The translations under genes were made by a program, and so were the position numbers. The notes beneath the pieces are model-generated. The model had not been told where the DNA came from. It made no database searches and saw only the letters and a list, made by a program, of their open reading frames with translations. Below are positions 7,953-16,085 of a stretch of DNA of 16,733 nt, in pieces. Every line of letters starts with the position of its first letter. Positions within the stretch are counted from its first letter, which is position 1. Source of the stretch: Chloroflexota bacterium (GTDB lineage: Bacteria; Chloroflexota; Anaerolineae; Ardenticatenales; Ardenticatenaceae); assembly GCA_003520455.1 (NCBI GenBank), contig DOUV01001061.1, forward strand, positions 1-16,733, given 5' to 3'.

Positions 7953-9290
7953 TCAAAATAAATCCTCCGCACTTGCTCCAACGAGCCGGCCTTTGACGGT
8001 GGTGGCTTTTTGAACGATCTCGAACCCTCCGTGGATCCGCTTCGCCTCAATACCGATGACCTCGCCGCCTTGCTCGATGGTTTCAACCGTCTGCTGAATG
8101 ATGCGACGGATCTGGTCTCTGGTCTCCGATTCGCGCTCGGAGAGCTTGGGGAAGAGTACGCCATTCGGCGAGCGCATGTACAGGACCGGCACTCCCCACT
8201 CGACGTCATCCTGGTTCGAGATGCCCAACATGGCTTGCCGGCCTGCCCATACCGCTTCGTCCACCGAGGCGCCACTGGCCAGGGTGGTGTAGAACATTTG
8301 GCTGAAGGCGGCGGCGTGCTTGTCGAGAACCTCGTACTGCATGGCCACGACAGCGGGGATGCCGCGCTCGATCAGGGCCGGCGCCAACGATGTCCAGGCG
8401 GTGACGCCGTCCCGGCGGCCCGAGTCGCAGGCGCCCAGGACGGCGACCCGGACACCGGCATTCTGCAGCCAGGAGGCCACGTCGCCGGCGGGCCAGAGAA
8501 AGGGTTCCCGGGTCTCCTTGTCCCTCACCACAGCGAGGTATCCCACTCCCACCGGCTGGTTGGTCTCAGGGTCAACGTCGACCTCCTGCAACTTGCCGTG
8601 ACCGGCGAAGTGGAACAGATCGGCGCCTTTCACAAGCGCCGTGGTGATGTCGTTGACCGTCGCGTTCTCGATGAAGGGTTCCCACTCGATGCTGACCCCA
8701 TCGACACTGAAATCGCGCAGCGCCTTCTCGATCACGCCCCGCTCGTACTTCAGGTCGAGCTTCCGGTAGCCATTCTCCGGGTTTGACATCGCGGCGACGA
8801 GGCGCAGTTTCTCCGGGGTGGCCGCGGCCAGCGTAGGATGCTCCTCCGGAAGCGCCTCGTGGCGCACCATGGAAATCTTGGGGTTGAGGATCAGGAAGTG
8901 CCGGCGATCCAGTTCGCCCTCGTGGAGCTGAAGGTAGCTAAATTCCCACGGGAGTTGAGCCAGCGCAGGCTCGCGGATCAGCAATCGCAGTCGCACGCCG
9001 CCGTCTTGACCGGCCTTGCTGAGAGCGTTCTTGAAAAGTTGGCGGATCTGCTCCGACGGCAGCAGCCGCGCCGTCAATTGCTCGCCGAGGGCGATCAAAT
9101 CGGCGAGGTCAATGCGCTTGCGGTCCAGCCGGTCGAGGTTGTCTTCCAACTCGTCGCGGCCGTAAGGGGCCTCAGCCACCTCCGACTCGCCGACCGCCGG
9201 TGAGGACAACGCCACTTTGAATTTGTCGGTTGCCCGATCCAGGTCGCGAAGCTCCACGTTCAGGTCAATGTACTGGCGTTCTTTCGCCAC
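7953..9290 (-). CDS. CHAT-domain (caspase-like) cysteine peptidase
   Basis: A 445-residue protein with a CHAT peptidase domain (caspase/separase clan). The catalytic pair is visible: His231 in HFAGHG (227-232) and Cys288 in VLGACDSG (284-291), with typical downstream CHAT sequence including AAAFSQMFYTTLASG (326-340) and WGVPVLYMRSP (365-375). The N-terminal ~100 residues are helical, and residues 380-445 form an extra tail outside the usual domain. There is no signal peptide, so it is cytosolic. Known CHAT peptidases act in regulated proteolysis, including bacterial gasdermin activation and type III-E CRISPR systems. Here it sits between a lipase-fold gene (55 bp upstream) and a helical protein gene (30 bp downstream), both plausible substrates. 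I place the start at GTG 9290, which has AAAGGAG at good spacing, rather than at the in-frame TTG 9296, which abuts that site. Confidence 0.9.
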   Translation of the reverse strand: MAKERQYIDLNVELRDLDRATDKFKVALSSPAVGESEVAEAPYGRDELEDNLDRLDRKRIDLADLIALGEQLTARLLPSEQIRQLFKNALSKAGQDGGVRLRLLIREPALAQLPWEFSYLQLHEGELDRRHFLILNPKISMVRHEALPEEHPTLAAATPEKLRLVAAMSNPENGYRKLDLKYERGVIEKALRDFSVDGVSIEWEPFIENATVNDITTALVKGADLFHFAGHGKLQEVDVDPETNQPVGVGYLAVVRDKETREPFLWPAGDVASWLQNAGVRVAVLGACDSGRRDGVTAWTSLAPALIERGIPAVVAMQYEVLDKHAAAFSQMFYTTLASGASVDEAVWAGRQAMLGISNQDDVEWGVPVLYMRSPNGVLFPKLSERESETRDQIRRIIQQTVETIEQGGEVIGIEAKRIHGGFEIVQKATTVKGRLVGASAEDLF

Positions 9291-9296
9291 GATCAA

Positions 9297-9303
9297 CTCC
9301 TTT
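9297..9303 (-). promoter_or_regulatory. Ribosome binding site deciding the CHAT peptidase start
   Basis: AAAGGAG on the minus strand lies 6 nt before the GTG at 9290 but directly against the in-frame TTG at 9296. The spacing makes GTG the likely start and shortens the protein by two residues. Confidence 0.6.
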
Positions 9304-9345
9304 CCCGTGTGTGAGGTCAGAGGTTTCGATGGTGCTGCCCAGGCT

Positions 9346-10812
9346 CTATTCTCCGACCAGGTCAGGCTCTGCCTCGATGGCGATCAATTCCTCCAGCCTG
9401 ACCGCCGGCTCGCCGACCGCCCGGACGAGAGCCCGAAGTTGGTAGTAGCCTTCGGTGTCCGGCGCCACCAGGCCCCCTTCATACCGCCCGGCGGTCTCGT
9501 TGCTTTCCCAGAGATGTGCCTCGGGGAGATGCTCCGAGGGCGCTGTCGGCTCCATTCCTGGTAATGGCTGGCGCCAGACCAGTTGGACCTTGATGCTGGC
9601 ACCCGAGACGGGCGGCGAGCCTTCCCGATTCTCGTGGACCGTCGCCCAGAGATCGATCGTCTCGCCGGGACTGTAGACATCGCGGTCGGGCTCGAACATC
9701 ACCGTCAGGCGCTCGGTGACGACAGCGGCCCGCGAGACAGCCCGGTACTTGTCGATCAGCTCCCACTCGAGGAACTCAAGCACGGCAGGGGTCACATAGA
9801 TATCACCGTGCCCAACGGCGAAGGGAAGCTTCTCCCTGGCTTGAGGATGGACAGCGCTGTGCTCGGGGATGGTTCCGTCGCCGGCTTCGGTCGCCAGCCA
9901 CCGGATGGCGCTCCAGAGCCCTCCGGCAGCTAGCGTCACCATACCCTGGGTGACGGTGGGGATCTTGCGGCCAAAGAAGCAGAGCGTCTCGACGCTTAAC
10001 GTCGTGCCCAGTTCCTCGTTGAAGCGCCGGCCCTCCTCCAGGAGGTGGCGCTGCCGGTCGGTTTCGAGCCAACCCGTTCCGGCGAAGGGATTCACGGGCT
10101 CCTCGTTCCCGCTTCGGAGGAAAGGGGCCTGAACTGGGAGGAGTTGGTAGGCCGAGGGGAAGGTGCGGAAGAGGTCGCGACTGCGCCGGGGAATGTCGAA
10201 CAGGTTGAAGCGTCGCCGGAACAGGGTGTCGAGCCCCGCGAACAACATCCACATCACCTTGGGCGTGCCGTCCCAGGGCGATCCCATGAGGAAGAGCCGG
10301 GCGACGCGGTCCTTGCCGCCCTCTTTCTCGATGTACCACCGCGCGACAAGCCCCCCGTTGCTGTGGGCAATGATCCAGGCCTCGTGGCCGGGGTGCCGGG
10401 CACTCCACTGTTCGATGGCCGCGCCGAGCTGGCGCGCGGAGAGGCGGTTGTCCTGACGCCAGTCGTATGGGAAGGTGTAGAGCACCAGTTCGCTCCCCGG
10501 GGCCGGGCCGAGCTGGTATCCGAGGCCTTGCAGGGCTTCGACCAGGCGGTTGTAGTGCTCCTGCTTGGCCCACGGGGGCACGAAAATCACCTCATCCATG
10601 ACGCCCGCCGGCTCCAGATTCTCGTTGGGGTACGTGAGCGCTCCGAAGAGGTGATCGATCCAGCCATCCCACTGGAATGGGTTCTTCGGGATCGACTGAA
10701 AATCGACCCAGACGATTTCGCCGGTCGTTCGGTCGCGCAGCTTACTTCCCATGTAGCCGGGGACGATCACGAGAAAATGAGGCGAGACGTTACCAGGAGT
10801 GGTAGCGGGCAT
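9346..10812 (-). CDS. LCAT-like alpha/beta-hydrolase (putative phospholipase/acyltransferase) with C-terminal beta-sandwich
   Basis: A 488-residue alpha/beta-hydrolase of the lecithin:cholesterol acyltransferase/phospholipase type, expected to cleave or transfer acyl chains of lipids. The LCAT hallmarks are present in order: VPGYMGSKL oxyanion region (17-25), PYDWR (115-119), nucleophile Ser151 in AHSNGG (149-154), Asp312 in GDGTIPEHS (311-319) and His335 in VGHGDIY (333-339). Residues ~365-480 form a separate beta-rich Ig/macroglobulin-like domain. Relatives are often secreted, but the chosen product has no signal peptide. The start is ATG 10812, with AAGGAG 7 nt upstream. An in-frame GTG at 10908 would add 32 weakly hydrophobic residues but lacks a good Shine-Dalgarno. 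It is the first gene of the operon, 55 bp before the CHAT gene, so it may be the lipid-attacking effector or a protease target. The fold is confident; substrate and role are inferred. Confidence 0.85.
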   Translation of the reverse strand: MPATTPGNVSPHFLVIVPGYMGSKLRDRTTGEIVWVDFQSIPKNPFQWDGWIDHLFGALTYPNENLEPAGVMDEVIFVPPWAKQEHYNRLVEALQGLGYQLGPAPGSELVLYTFPYDWRQDNRLSARQLGAAIEQWSARHPGHEAWIIAHSNGGLVARWYIEKEGGKDRVARLFLMGSPWDGTPKVMWMLFAGLDTLFRRRFNLFDIPRRSRDLFRTFPSAYQLLPVQAPFLRSGNEEPVNPFAGTGWLETDRQRHLLEEGRRFNEELGTTLSVETLCFFGRKIPTVTQGMVTLAAGGLWSAIRWLATEAGDGTIPEHSAVHPQAREKLPFAVGHGDIYVTPAVLEFLEWELIDKYRAVSRAAVVTERLTVMFEPDRDVYSPGETIDLWATVHENREGSPPVSGASIKVQLVWRQPLPGMEPTAPSEHLPEAHLWESNETAGRYEGGLVAPDTEGYYQLRALVRAVGEPAVRLEELIAIEAEPDLVGE

Positions 10813-11591
10813 CGGTTCGCTCCTTCTCGTCTTGACACCCGTCAACTGCGACGGGAGAGAGATCGCTCCTATCAGAGATGCGACGATCGCGGGACGGGGA
10901 TGAGACACTGAACCTACAGGACGAGACCGGCTGGTGAGGCTCGAGAAGAGACTCCTGTTTGGGTTGGAGCGAGCGCGAGCGTATGAAGTCGACCAAACAC
11001 ACCCATCACGGTCCTGCGCTCAGGCAGCCTGCCCTTCTCGCGGGTGGTCGAAAACTGAATGTCCTGGCCCACCCGAAGATGCCAACAGACCTCGCAAACA
11101 ACTCAAATCCTGGCGGATGCGGAAGGGGTGGACAGGGCCGGGTGCGCATCGAGGCGCAACGGAGCAACACAACGAGGTGGGCGGAGCCGTTTTGCTACGT
11201 TCTTCAGTACTATTAGTAATGCAATATATCGTCGCCGTCAAGTCCTGAACGCAAGGCTACGCGAAAGTTGGGGGGCAAGGTTGCGACGCACCTTCGTCGT
11301 GATCGTCCGGACTGGAGCAGGCGGCTTGACACCTCAGCCCTCTCCCGCCCAACCAACCCCGGTGCGTCGCATCTTGACAATTGGCCTGAACGTGACGTGC
11401 GAGCTTTTTGCCGTCGCTCTTATTGGGATAGGTGTATGGGGGAGACGATGGCAGGGCCCTCGTCCACCCAGTGCCCTGGATTCCAATGTGAGCGTTTGCT
11501 GTGAAAGTCTGCTCTCATCCAGCTGTTCATTTCCAGGCCCGGCTGTATCAACTGTGCCAGTTCTGGAAGTGCCGGAACGAGTCGGCGTGGG
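10813..11591. other. Gene-poor spacer upstream of the ATPase/CHAT/lipase operon
   Basis: No convincing gene in about 780 bp. Open frames here, including a 197-codon one on the plus strand from 11059, give Arg/Ser/Pro-rich translations with no recognisable domain, good ribosome site or coding-like composition. The region should contain the promoter of the six-gene minus-strand operon, but I could not pick a convincing -35/-10 pair. The most AT-rich patch is 11198-11231, which includes the short palindrome TACTATTAGTA and the string ATATAT; it could serve as a promoter on either strand. No tRNA, repeat array or mobile-element end was seen. Confidence 0.5.
10832..10845 (-). promoter_or_regulatory. 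Small inverted repeat upstream of the lipase gene (possible operator)
   Basis: TTGAC-N4-GTCAA, with perfect 5-bp arms, lies 19 nt upstream of the ATG at 10812, just beyond the Shine-Dalgarno (10820-10825). Such a site could bind a repressor or shape the leader RNA. With arms this short, chance is possible. Confidence 0.25.
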
Positions 11592-11619
11592 GAGGCTCGC
11601 GGAGGGCGCCGTGAGCCTC
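11592..11619 (-). terminator. Stem-loop after the pectinacetylesterase-family gene
   Basis: GAGGCTC (11592-11598) pairs with GAGCCTC (11613-11619). The stem extends inward to 11 bp with one G-T wobble, leaving the 6-nt loop AGGGCG (11603-11608). It starts 13 bp beyond the stop at 11633, where a terminator is expected, but no T-run follows on the minus strand. It may therefore be a Rho-independent-like terminator without a U tract, or an mRNA-stabilising hairpin. Confidence 0.5.
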
Positions 11620-11632
11620 AACCCGCGTGAAA

Positions 11633-12820
11633 TCAAGGCAGCATCAGCCTGAGCAGCGGCAGATGCAGGCCAGGACAGAGCGGCCATTGCTCGACCCGAG
11701 TGGTTGGCAGGGCCGGCACTGTTTGAGCGTTGATCATCTGGGTCACCCAATCCATGACGGAGACACCGTCGATCGTGTAGCGGTAATTTCCGTAGCCGGA
11801 GAGCGGGACCTGAGGCGAGAGGGCGAGGAAGGTATGCATCGTTGTCGCAGGGGCGAAGGCACGCAGGTTGGGCGGGAGAACGCCATCCAGGGCCTGGCGT
11901 AGCCCGAACTGGTACGCACACGTTGTGATTTCCATGGCGTTGGCAAGCGTCTGATCCTGTTCGCCCTGCACCAAACCGAAGGCGCGCCAGGGGGCCGCGT
12001 CACCGTTGTAGTGGTCGGCGTGGGCTATCATCAGCCTGGTGGTATCGACGAGACAGTCATCCGTGTTGCAGTAGGGCGGCAGGAGCGAACGTGGCTGCCA
12101 GGGCAGGTCATTGCGGAGCATCGCGCGCCGGATGGTCGAGTTGGAGACGTTAGGGAGCGTACCGGCATCAGTCACGAGGGTCGTGTCGGGCCAGCGCCTG
12201 ATGACGTCGGGGAAGTTGTAGAGAGCACCAACGGCCCCGGCCGAACTTCCGATCAGGATCACTCGCGTGGTGTTGGGGAAGCGTGTTGCCAGGTCCTTCA
12301 ACGCGGCCAGGGCGTTGAGGTGACCGCGGTGGGTGACATTGAACGTGGCGCCGGGGTCGGGGTTGTAGTCGTGAGTCTCCGTGGCGGTGCCGGTGTGCAG
12401 ATCGCCGGTGCAGTAGGGGACGAAGGCAAAGTTGGCGTTGCGGAAGTTGTTGTCGGACAGCCCGCGCTGGAAGAGGCCATAGTAGGACAGGAGGGTCGGC
12501 TGCGGCTGTCCGAAGTTGTCGTACGCCATGCAGTACGACTGGCGGACCGCGTCGCTCGAGCCGGACGGAGCGCGTCCTTCCTTGTAGCAGGCGCTGCCGC
12601 CCTCGAAGTAGACCAGCAAGGGCTGGTCCGGCTCATCCGCAGGGTTCAAGAAGTATTGGTAGGGGGCACCGGTGCCGCAGGTAGCTCCCGCGAGTGAGAT
12701 CGTCTGCCACTCGGCCCGGCTGTTCCCCGGTTTCACTCGCGGGCCATCAGCCAGAGCCACCGCCGCCGTGGTGAGTGTCCAGACAAGCAAGGCGAGCCAG
12801 TAGAGCAGACGCTGGGACAC
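11633..12820 (-). CDS. Secreted pectinacetylesterase/NOTUM-family hydrolase
   Basis: A 395-residue exported serine hydrolase, PAE/NOTUM-like, expected to remove acetyl or acyl groups from polysaccharides or other esters outside the membrane. An N-terminal signal peptide (hydrophobic core ~5-22, likely cleavage after VALA at 24) precedes the catalytic domain. Family features are YFEGGSACY (71-79), YCTGDLHTG (136-144), the nucleophile elbow GSSAG (191-195, Ser193) and an acid/His region with Asp289 and His329 as candidates. Several Cys residues (48, 78, 97, 137, 251, 256) could form disulfides. The start is GTG 12820, with AGAAGGAG 6 nt upstream; the open frame reaches 13099, but that extension has no signal-like sequence. 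A stem-loop follows the stop and a promoter-like element lies at 13013-13039, so it appears monocistronic. The family is confident; the substrate is unknown. Confidence 0.85.
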   Translation of the reverse strand: MSQRLLYWLALLVWTLTTAAVALADGPRVKPGNSRAEWQTISLAGATCGTGAPYQYFLNPADEPDQPLLVYFEGGSACYKEGRAPSGSSDAVRQSYCMAYDNFGQPQPTLLSYYGLFQRGLSDNNFRNANFAFVPYCTGDLHTGTATETHDYNPDPGATFNVTHRGHLNALAALKDLATRFPNTTRVILIGSSAGAVGALYNFPDVIRRWPDTTLVTDAGTLPNVSNSTIRRAMLRNDLPWQPRSLLPPYCNTDDCLVDTTRLMIAHADHYNGDAAPWRAFGLVQGEQDQTLANAMEITTCAYQFGLRQALDGVLPPNLRAFAPATTMHTFLALSPQVPLSGYGNYRYTIDGVSVMDWVTQMINAQTVPALPTTRVEQWPLCPGLHLPLLRLMLP

Positions 12821-13012
12821 GGGTGGCTCCTTCTCTACGGGGGCTTCCGACCGAGTAGAGAGCAATCTTGAGATCGTCGCCGATGCCCTGGGATCGGTCG
12901 GTGCGCTGGCACGCCGCTCCCTCGGAGAGCGCGCATCACCCAGAACGGCGACCGCCACTCTCGGCTCTGCCCTGATGGGGGAGGGTGTGATCCCGCGCGG
13001 CGACGAGTAGAG

Positions 13013-13039
13013 CTTATAAGTTCCACACGCGCCTGTCAA
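13013..13039 (-). promoter_or_regulatory. Putative housekeeping-type promoter for the PAE-family gene
   Basis: On the minus strand, a perfect TTGACA (-35, 13039-13034) and TATAAG (-10, 13018-13013) are separated by 15 bp. Both hexamers match the sigma70-type consensus well, but the spacer is shorter than the usual 16-18. It would give a leader of about 185 nt before GTG 12820. Confidence 0.45.
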
Positions 13040-13082
13040 TTCCGGCGCGAGCGCCGGAAGACGACCAATTTCAGGGTGTCCC

Positions 13083-13112
13083 TTGACGCGCCCGGGCAAA
13101 GTGTTTTAGAAT
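13083..13112 (+). promoter_or_regulatory. Putative housekeeping-type promoter for the lipoprotein gene
   Basis: TTGACG (-35, 13083-13088) and TAGAAT (-10, 13107-13112) are separated by 18 bp, each five of six matches to the sigma70-type consensus, in a locally AT-rich patch. Transcription would start near 13120, leaving a leader of about 230 nt before GTG 13350. Confidence 0.5.
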
Positions 13113-13349
13113 TTATGAAAAAATTGCAACAGTTTCCACGTCATCTTTGCAATACTCCCATCTCCGCTCGTCGCCCACGTTCCGGCGCTTTCTGACTCGC
13201 TTGTCCCGCGAGTCCCCGAACAACGCCCGCTCGTCCGACACACTCGCCATCACGTCGCACTGACCACAGCGATCTTTCCCGTCAAGGCCGATACCGATGG
13301 CTTTCGCACCACCTGATTGCGCTCTCGGCAGGTTGCAGGAGGGGAAACC

Positions 13350-16085
13350 GTGAAAGGATTCCAATTCGGAAGGAGACACCTTCTCCTCTTCGCAGCCATC
13401 GTCCTCGTGACAATCGGAGTAGTTCTTGCGGCCTGCCGAGCGCAGGCGCCGATACCGTTGACGGGAGCGGCCGCGGAGATGGCCGGGGCGCCGCTCCCGG
13501 TCGCCGGCGACGTCCACGCGGAATACATGACCGTCTCGGTTGCCCTACCGGGCACTGCTTCATTTGCCAGGCTCCCGGATGACGGGTGGTATCAGCTCCT
13601 CTCCGGCAGTCTCATCGCCACCGATGATCTTGGGGAGGCCTGGCTACAGCTCCGCACCTGTCCCATGCTCGTCTACATCTTCCAGAACAGCGGCCTGGTC
13701 ACGTCGGCCTGCTCCAAAGCGGAGCAGACGAGCGGGAACGTCACCTGTTCCACGCAGGGCACCGCCGCGTTTCGCGACGAGTGCGCCAGCAAGATTGTGA
13801 TCCAGACACCAAGTGCCGAGGTGACGCTGGAGGGAACCTGGTTGACGGTCACCTATCTCCCGGATCGACAACTCACCGTCGTCCTGGTCTTCGACGGGAA
13901 GGCGGCGGTCCAACCGGTGCGCAACCTGGCCGAGCGTGAAGACGCGCCGCGTGACCTGGGCAACCCTATCATGGTGAAGGCACAGCACTTTTGGTTCAGC
14001 ACCCCAGGTGAGAGCGCCGATCCCATCGGGGGTCTCGCCGCGCGTGAGCCGCACCCCTTCGACCGCCTGCCGCTCGTGATGCAAGAATTGGGGCTCGAGC
14101 GCTGGATGGAAAAGATCCTCGAGCGCGCCAGGATGGACAACGTCCTGGGCGATCCTTCCCCTTTCAGCCCGACGCCGACCATCTCAGTTACCCGAACCTC
14201 AAGCCCGACAGCGACCGCAACACCCACTCCGACCCCTGAGCCTCCTCGACTCTGCACGGTCGTCTCCCGCGCGCTCAACCTGCGAACCGGGCCAGGCACA
14301 AACTATTCCCTCATCGAGTCGCTCCGGAGGGGCACGGTCTTGCAGGCGCTGGCTCGGAACTCGGACGAGCGTTGGATCGTGATTGTGGTCCCGGAGAGTG
14401 ACCGGCAGGGATGGGTCTTTGCCGGAAGTGAGTACATCAGGTGCGACTTCCCGATCGCCAATCTGCTGGCGGCGACGCCTCCCCCGGCGCCCGGCATTGC
14501 CGCGCCTCCGACTCCCCGGCCCATCCCGCCGCCGGGCGTCGCCTTTCAAGCCACTCCCTTGACCCTCCACAGTTATCAGGAGCCGAAGTGCACGACCTTG
14601 CGCTGGAATGTCGTCAACGCCGCGAGCGTCGCCCTGGACGGCCAGGGCGTGCGTCATGCCGACTCGGCCCAACGCTGCCCTGAGTTCTCGACCACCTACA
14701 CTTTGCTGGTACAGGGTCTCGATGGGCGGTATAGCAGCTACTCTGTGAGTGTTACGGTCATTCCAGATACGACTCCCCCGACCGTCATTCGGGCGGAAGT
14801 GATAGAAGCAGCAGGGGTCGTGACGATCACGGTCGAGGCGCGTGATGCGGAGTCCGGGTTACATCGTATCGACATCCGCGTCAACGAAAGACACGTTGGC
14901 ACCTGTGGGACCTCACCGTGCTCTGTCGTGATCGGGCCATTAGAACAGGGAACGTACACATACGCGGCAGACGTCTACGATCGCGCGGGGAATCAAGCCC
15001 TCTCCCGCCCCCGTACGTTAGTAGTTGGCCCTCGTGCCCTGCCCGATCTCGTCGTAAGCAAATTCGAAGTGTACCCGGCAGAAAAGCGAGATGCCGCCGG
15101 GTATCTATTGGTACGCACCCGTGTGGACGTAACAAACCACGGGACCAGCGATGCTGCACCCTTCGAGGTCTCGCTCCGCCTCTCCGATGCCACGGGCAGT
15201 ATCTTCGGCGATCCCGCAACCTATGCCGTGTCACGCCCTCTTGCGCCCGGGCAAACATGGGGAGAGCAATTCAACCTCCGGATCATGCTACCGGCGAAGG
15301 GCGGAAGCGTCTGGCTCCAGGCACAAGCTGATAGCGCCAATTCAGTCAAGGAGGCCAGCGAAGAGAATAACTTCTCCGAGCGGCGTCTCATACGGACAGA
15401 GCCCCCGCCCGCGAGTCCCACGCCGACAGACACACCAACCGCACACACTCCCGACCTCGTCGTCAGATTCACACCCGGCACTCCGGATAAAGTTGGAGGG
15501 AACTTCATCTATGTGCCCGTTCAGGTCGAGGTGATGAACCAGGGATCGGCCGACGCGGACAAGGACTTCGTGGTCTTGTTCAGAGCGTACGATGCTAACG
15601 GTAGAAGTCTGAGGATCAATGATCCCGATAGTTTTGGGGTAAGCTCTCTTCCGGCAGGCACAAGCTGTAGTCGCGAATTCGTTCTCCAGATCTACGTGCC
15701 GCCAGGGTTTGAGAACGTCCGCCTCCAGGCGATCGCTGATAGCACCAATTCGGTCAGTGAGGAAAACGAAAGGAACAACAGCTCTGACTTGCGGTTGGTG
15801 TGGACAGAGCAATCGGGCACAAGTCCCATGCCTATGGATACACCAGGTCCCACGCCATCGATAGAGCTGGGGCCACCGACCCCAACTGATACGCCGGTTC
15901 CCGTCCCGACTGAGGCATCACCATCGCCGGTGCCGATCGAGACGTCACCCCCTGCGCCCACCGAGACACCCGCACCGCTCCCCGCCAAGCCGGCCACGCC
16001 CGTTCCAACCGCCGCACTACCGCTTTTGATGACAACAGCACCATCACCGCCGGTCGCGACGAATACACCTGTTCCTGAGGGGTGA
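13350..16085 (+). CDS. Large surface lipoprotein with FecR-like, SH3b, Ig-like and two CARDB modules
   Basis: A 911-residue lipoprotein anchored outside the membrane, probably binding cell wall, glycan or protein. The signal peptide ends in a lipobox, LAAC, with the lipidated Cys at residue 29. Modules in order: a FecR-like beta region (~60-190); a Pro/Thr linker (~270-300); a bacterial SH3b domain with ALNLRTGPGTNYS (308-320) and a GWVF strand (~301-365); an Ig-like domain with TLRWNVVNAASVALDG (416-431); a second Ig-like domain (~473-560, DRAGN at 544-548); two CARDB modules (~565-683 and ~700-818) ending in NSV-EEN-type motifs; and a Pro/Thr/Ser-rich tail to 911. No catalytic domain is visible. 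The start is GTG 13350, with AGGAGGGG 5 nt upstream, rather than an upstream in-frame TTG at 13317. Architecture is confident; binding partner is unknown. Confidence 0.85.
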   Translation: MKGFQFGRRHLLLFAAIVLVTIGVVLAACRAQAPIPLTGAAAEMAGAPLPVAGDVHAEYMTVSVALPGTASFARLPDDGWYQLLSGSLIATDDLGEAWLQLRTCPMLVYIFQNSGLVTSACSKAEQTSGNVTCSTQGTAAFRDECASKIVIQTPSAEVTLEGTWLTVTYLPDRQLTVVLVFDGKAAVQPVRNLAEREDAPRDLGNPIMVKAQHFWFSTPGESADPIGGLAAREPHPFDRLPLVMQELGLERWMEKILERARMDNVLGDPSPFSPTPTISVTRTSSPTATATPTPTPEPPRLCTVVSRALNLRTGPGTNYSLIESLRRGTVLQALARNSDERWIVIVVPESDRQGWVFAGSEYIRCDFPIANLLAATPPPAPGIAAPPTPRPIPPPGVAFQATPLTLHSYQEPKCTTLRWNVVNAASVALDGQGVRHADSAQRCPEFSTTYTLLVQGLDGRYSSYSVSVTVIPDTTPPTVIRAEVIEAAGVVTITVEARDAESGLHRIDIRVNERHVGTCGTSPCSVVIGPLEQGTYTYAADVYDRAGNQALSRPRTLVVGPRALPDLVVSKFEVYPAEKRDAAGYLLVRTRVDVTNHGTSDAAPFEVSLRLSDATGSIFGDPATYAVSRPLAPGQTWGEQFNLRIMLPAKGGSVWLQAQADSANSVKEASEENNFSERRLIRTEPPPASPTPTDTPTAHTPDLVVRFTPGTPDKVGGNFIYVPVQVEVMNQGSADADKDFVVLFRAYDANGRSLRINDPDSFGVSSLPAGTSCSREFVLQIYVPPGFENVRLQAIADSTNSVSEENERNNSSDLRLVWTEQSGTSPMPMDTPGPTPSIELGPPTPTDTPVPVPTEASPSPVPIETSPPAPTETPAPLPAKPATPVPTAALPLLMTTAPSPPVATNTPVPEG

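Larger units (their letters stand above)
12821..13349. other. Divergent intergenic region with two leaders
   Basis: About 530 bp between the start of the PAE-family gene (minus) and the lipoprotein gene (plus). It carries one promoter-like element per strand, giving predicted leaders of roughly 185 nt (minus) and 230 nt (plus). I see no gene here and no leader matching a known riboswitch class well. The AT-rich stretch 13102-13126 stands out against the GC-rich surroundings. Confidence 0.5.

Noticed and set aside
11326..11379. Two TTGACA hexamers as promoters in the spacer
   Set aside because: Neither has a -10-like hexamer at 16-18 bp.
11059..11652. A 197-codon plus-strand open frame in the spacer
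   Set aside because: No good ribosome site, no domain, and composition unlike the neighbouring genes. It also runs into the terminator hairpin and the end of the convergent gene.
13120..13349. Possible cyclic-di-GMP (GEMM) riboswitch in the lipoprotein leader, suggested by ACCGATGG near 13292
   Set aside because: The conserved GEMM core (such as GACGCAAAGCC) and the expected paired stems are missing; only the short tail-like string is similar.
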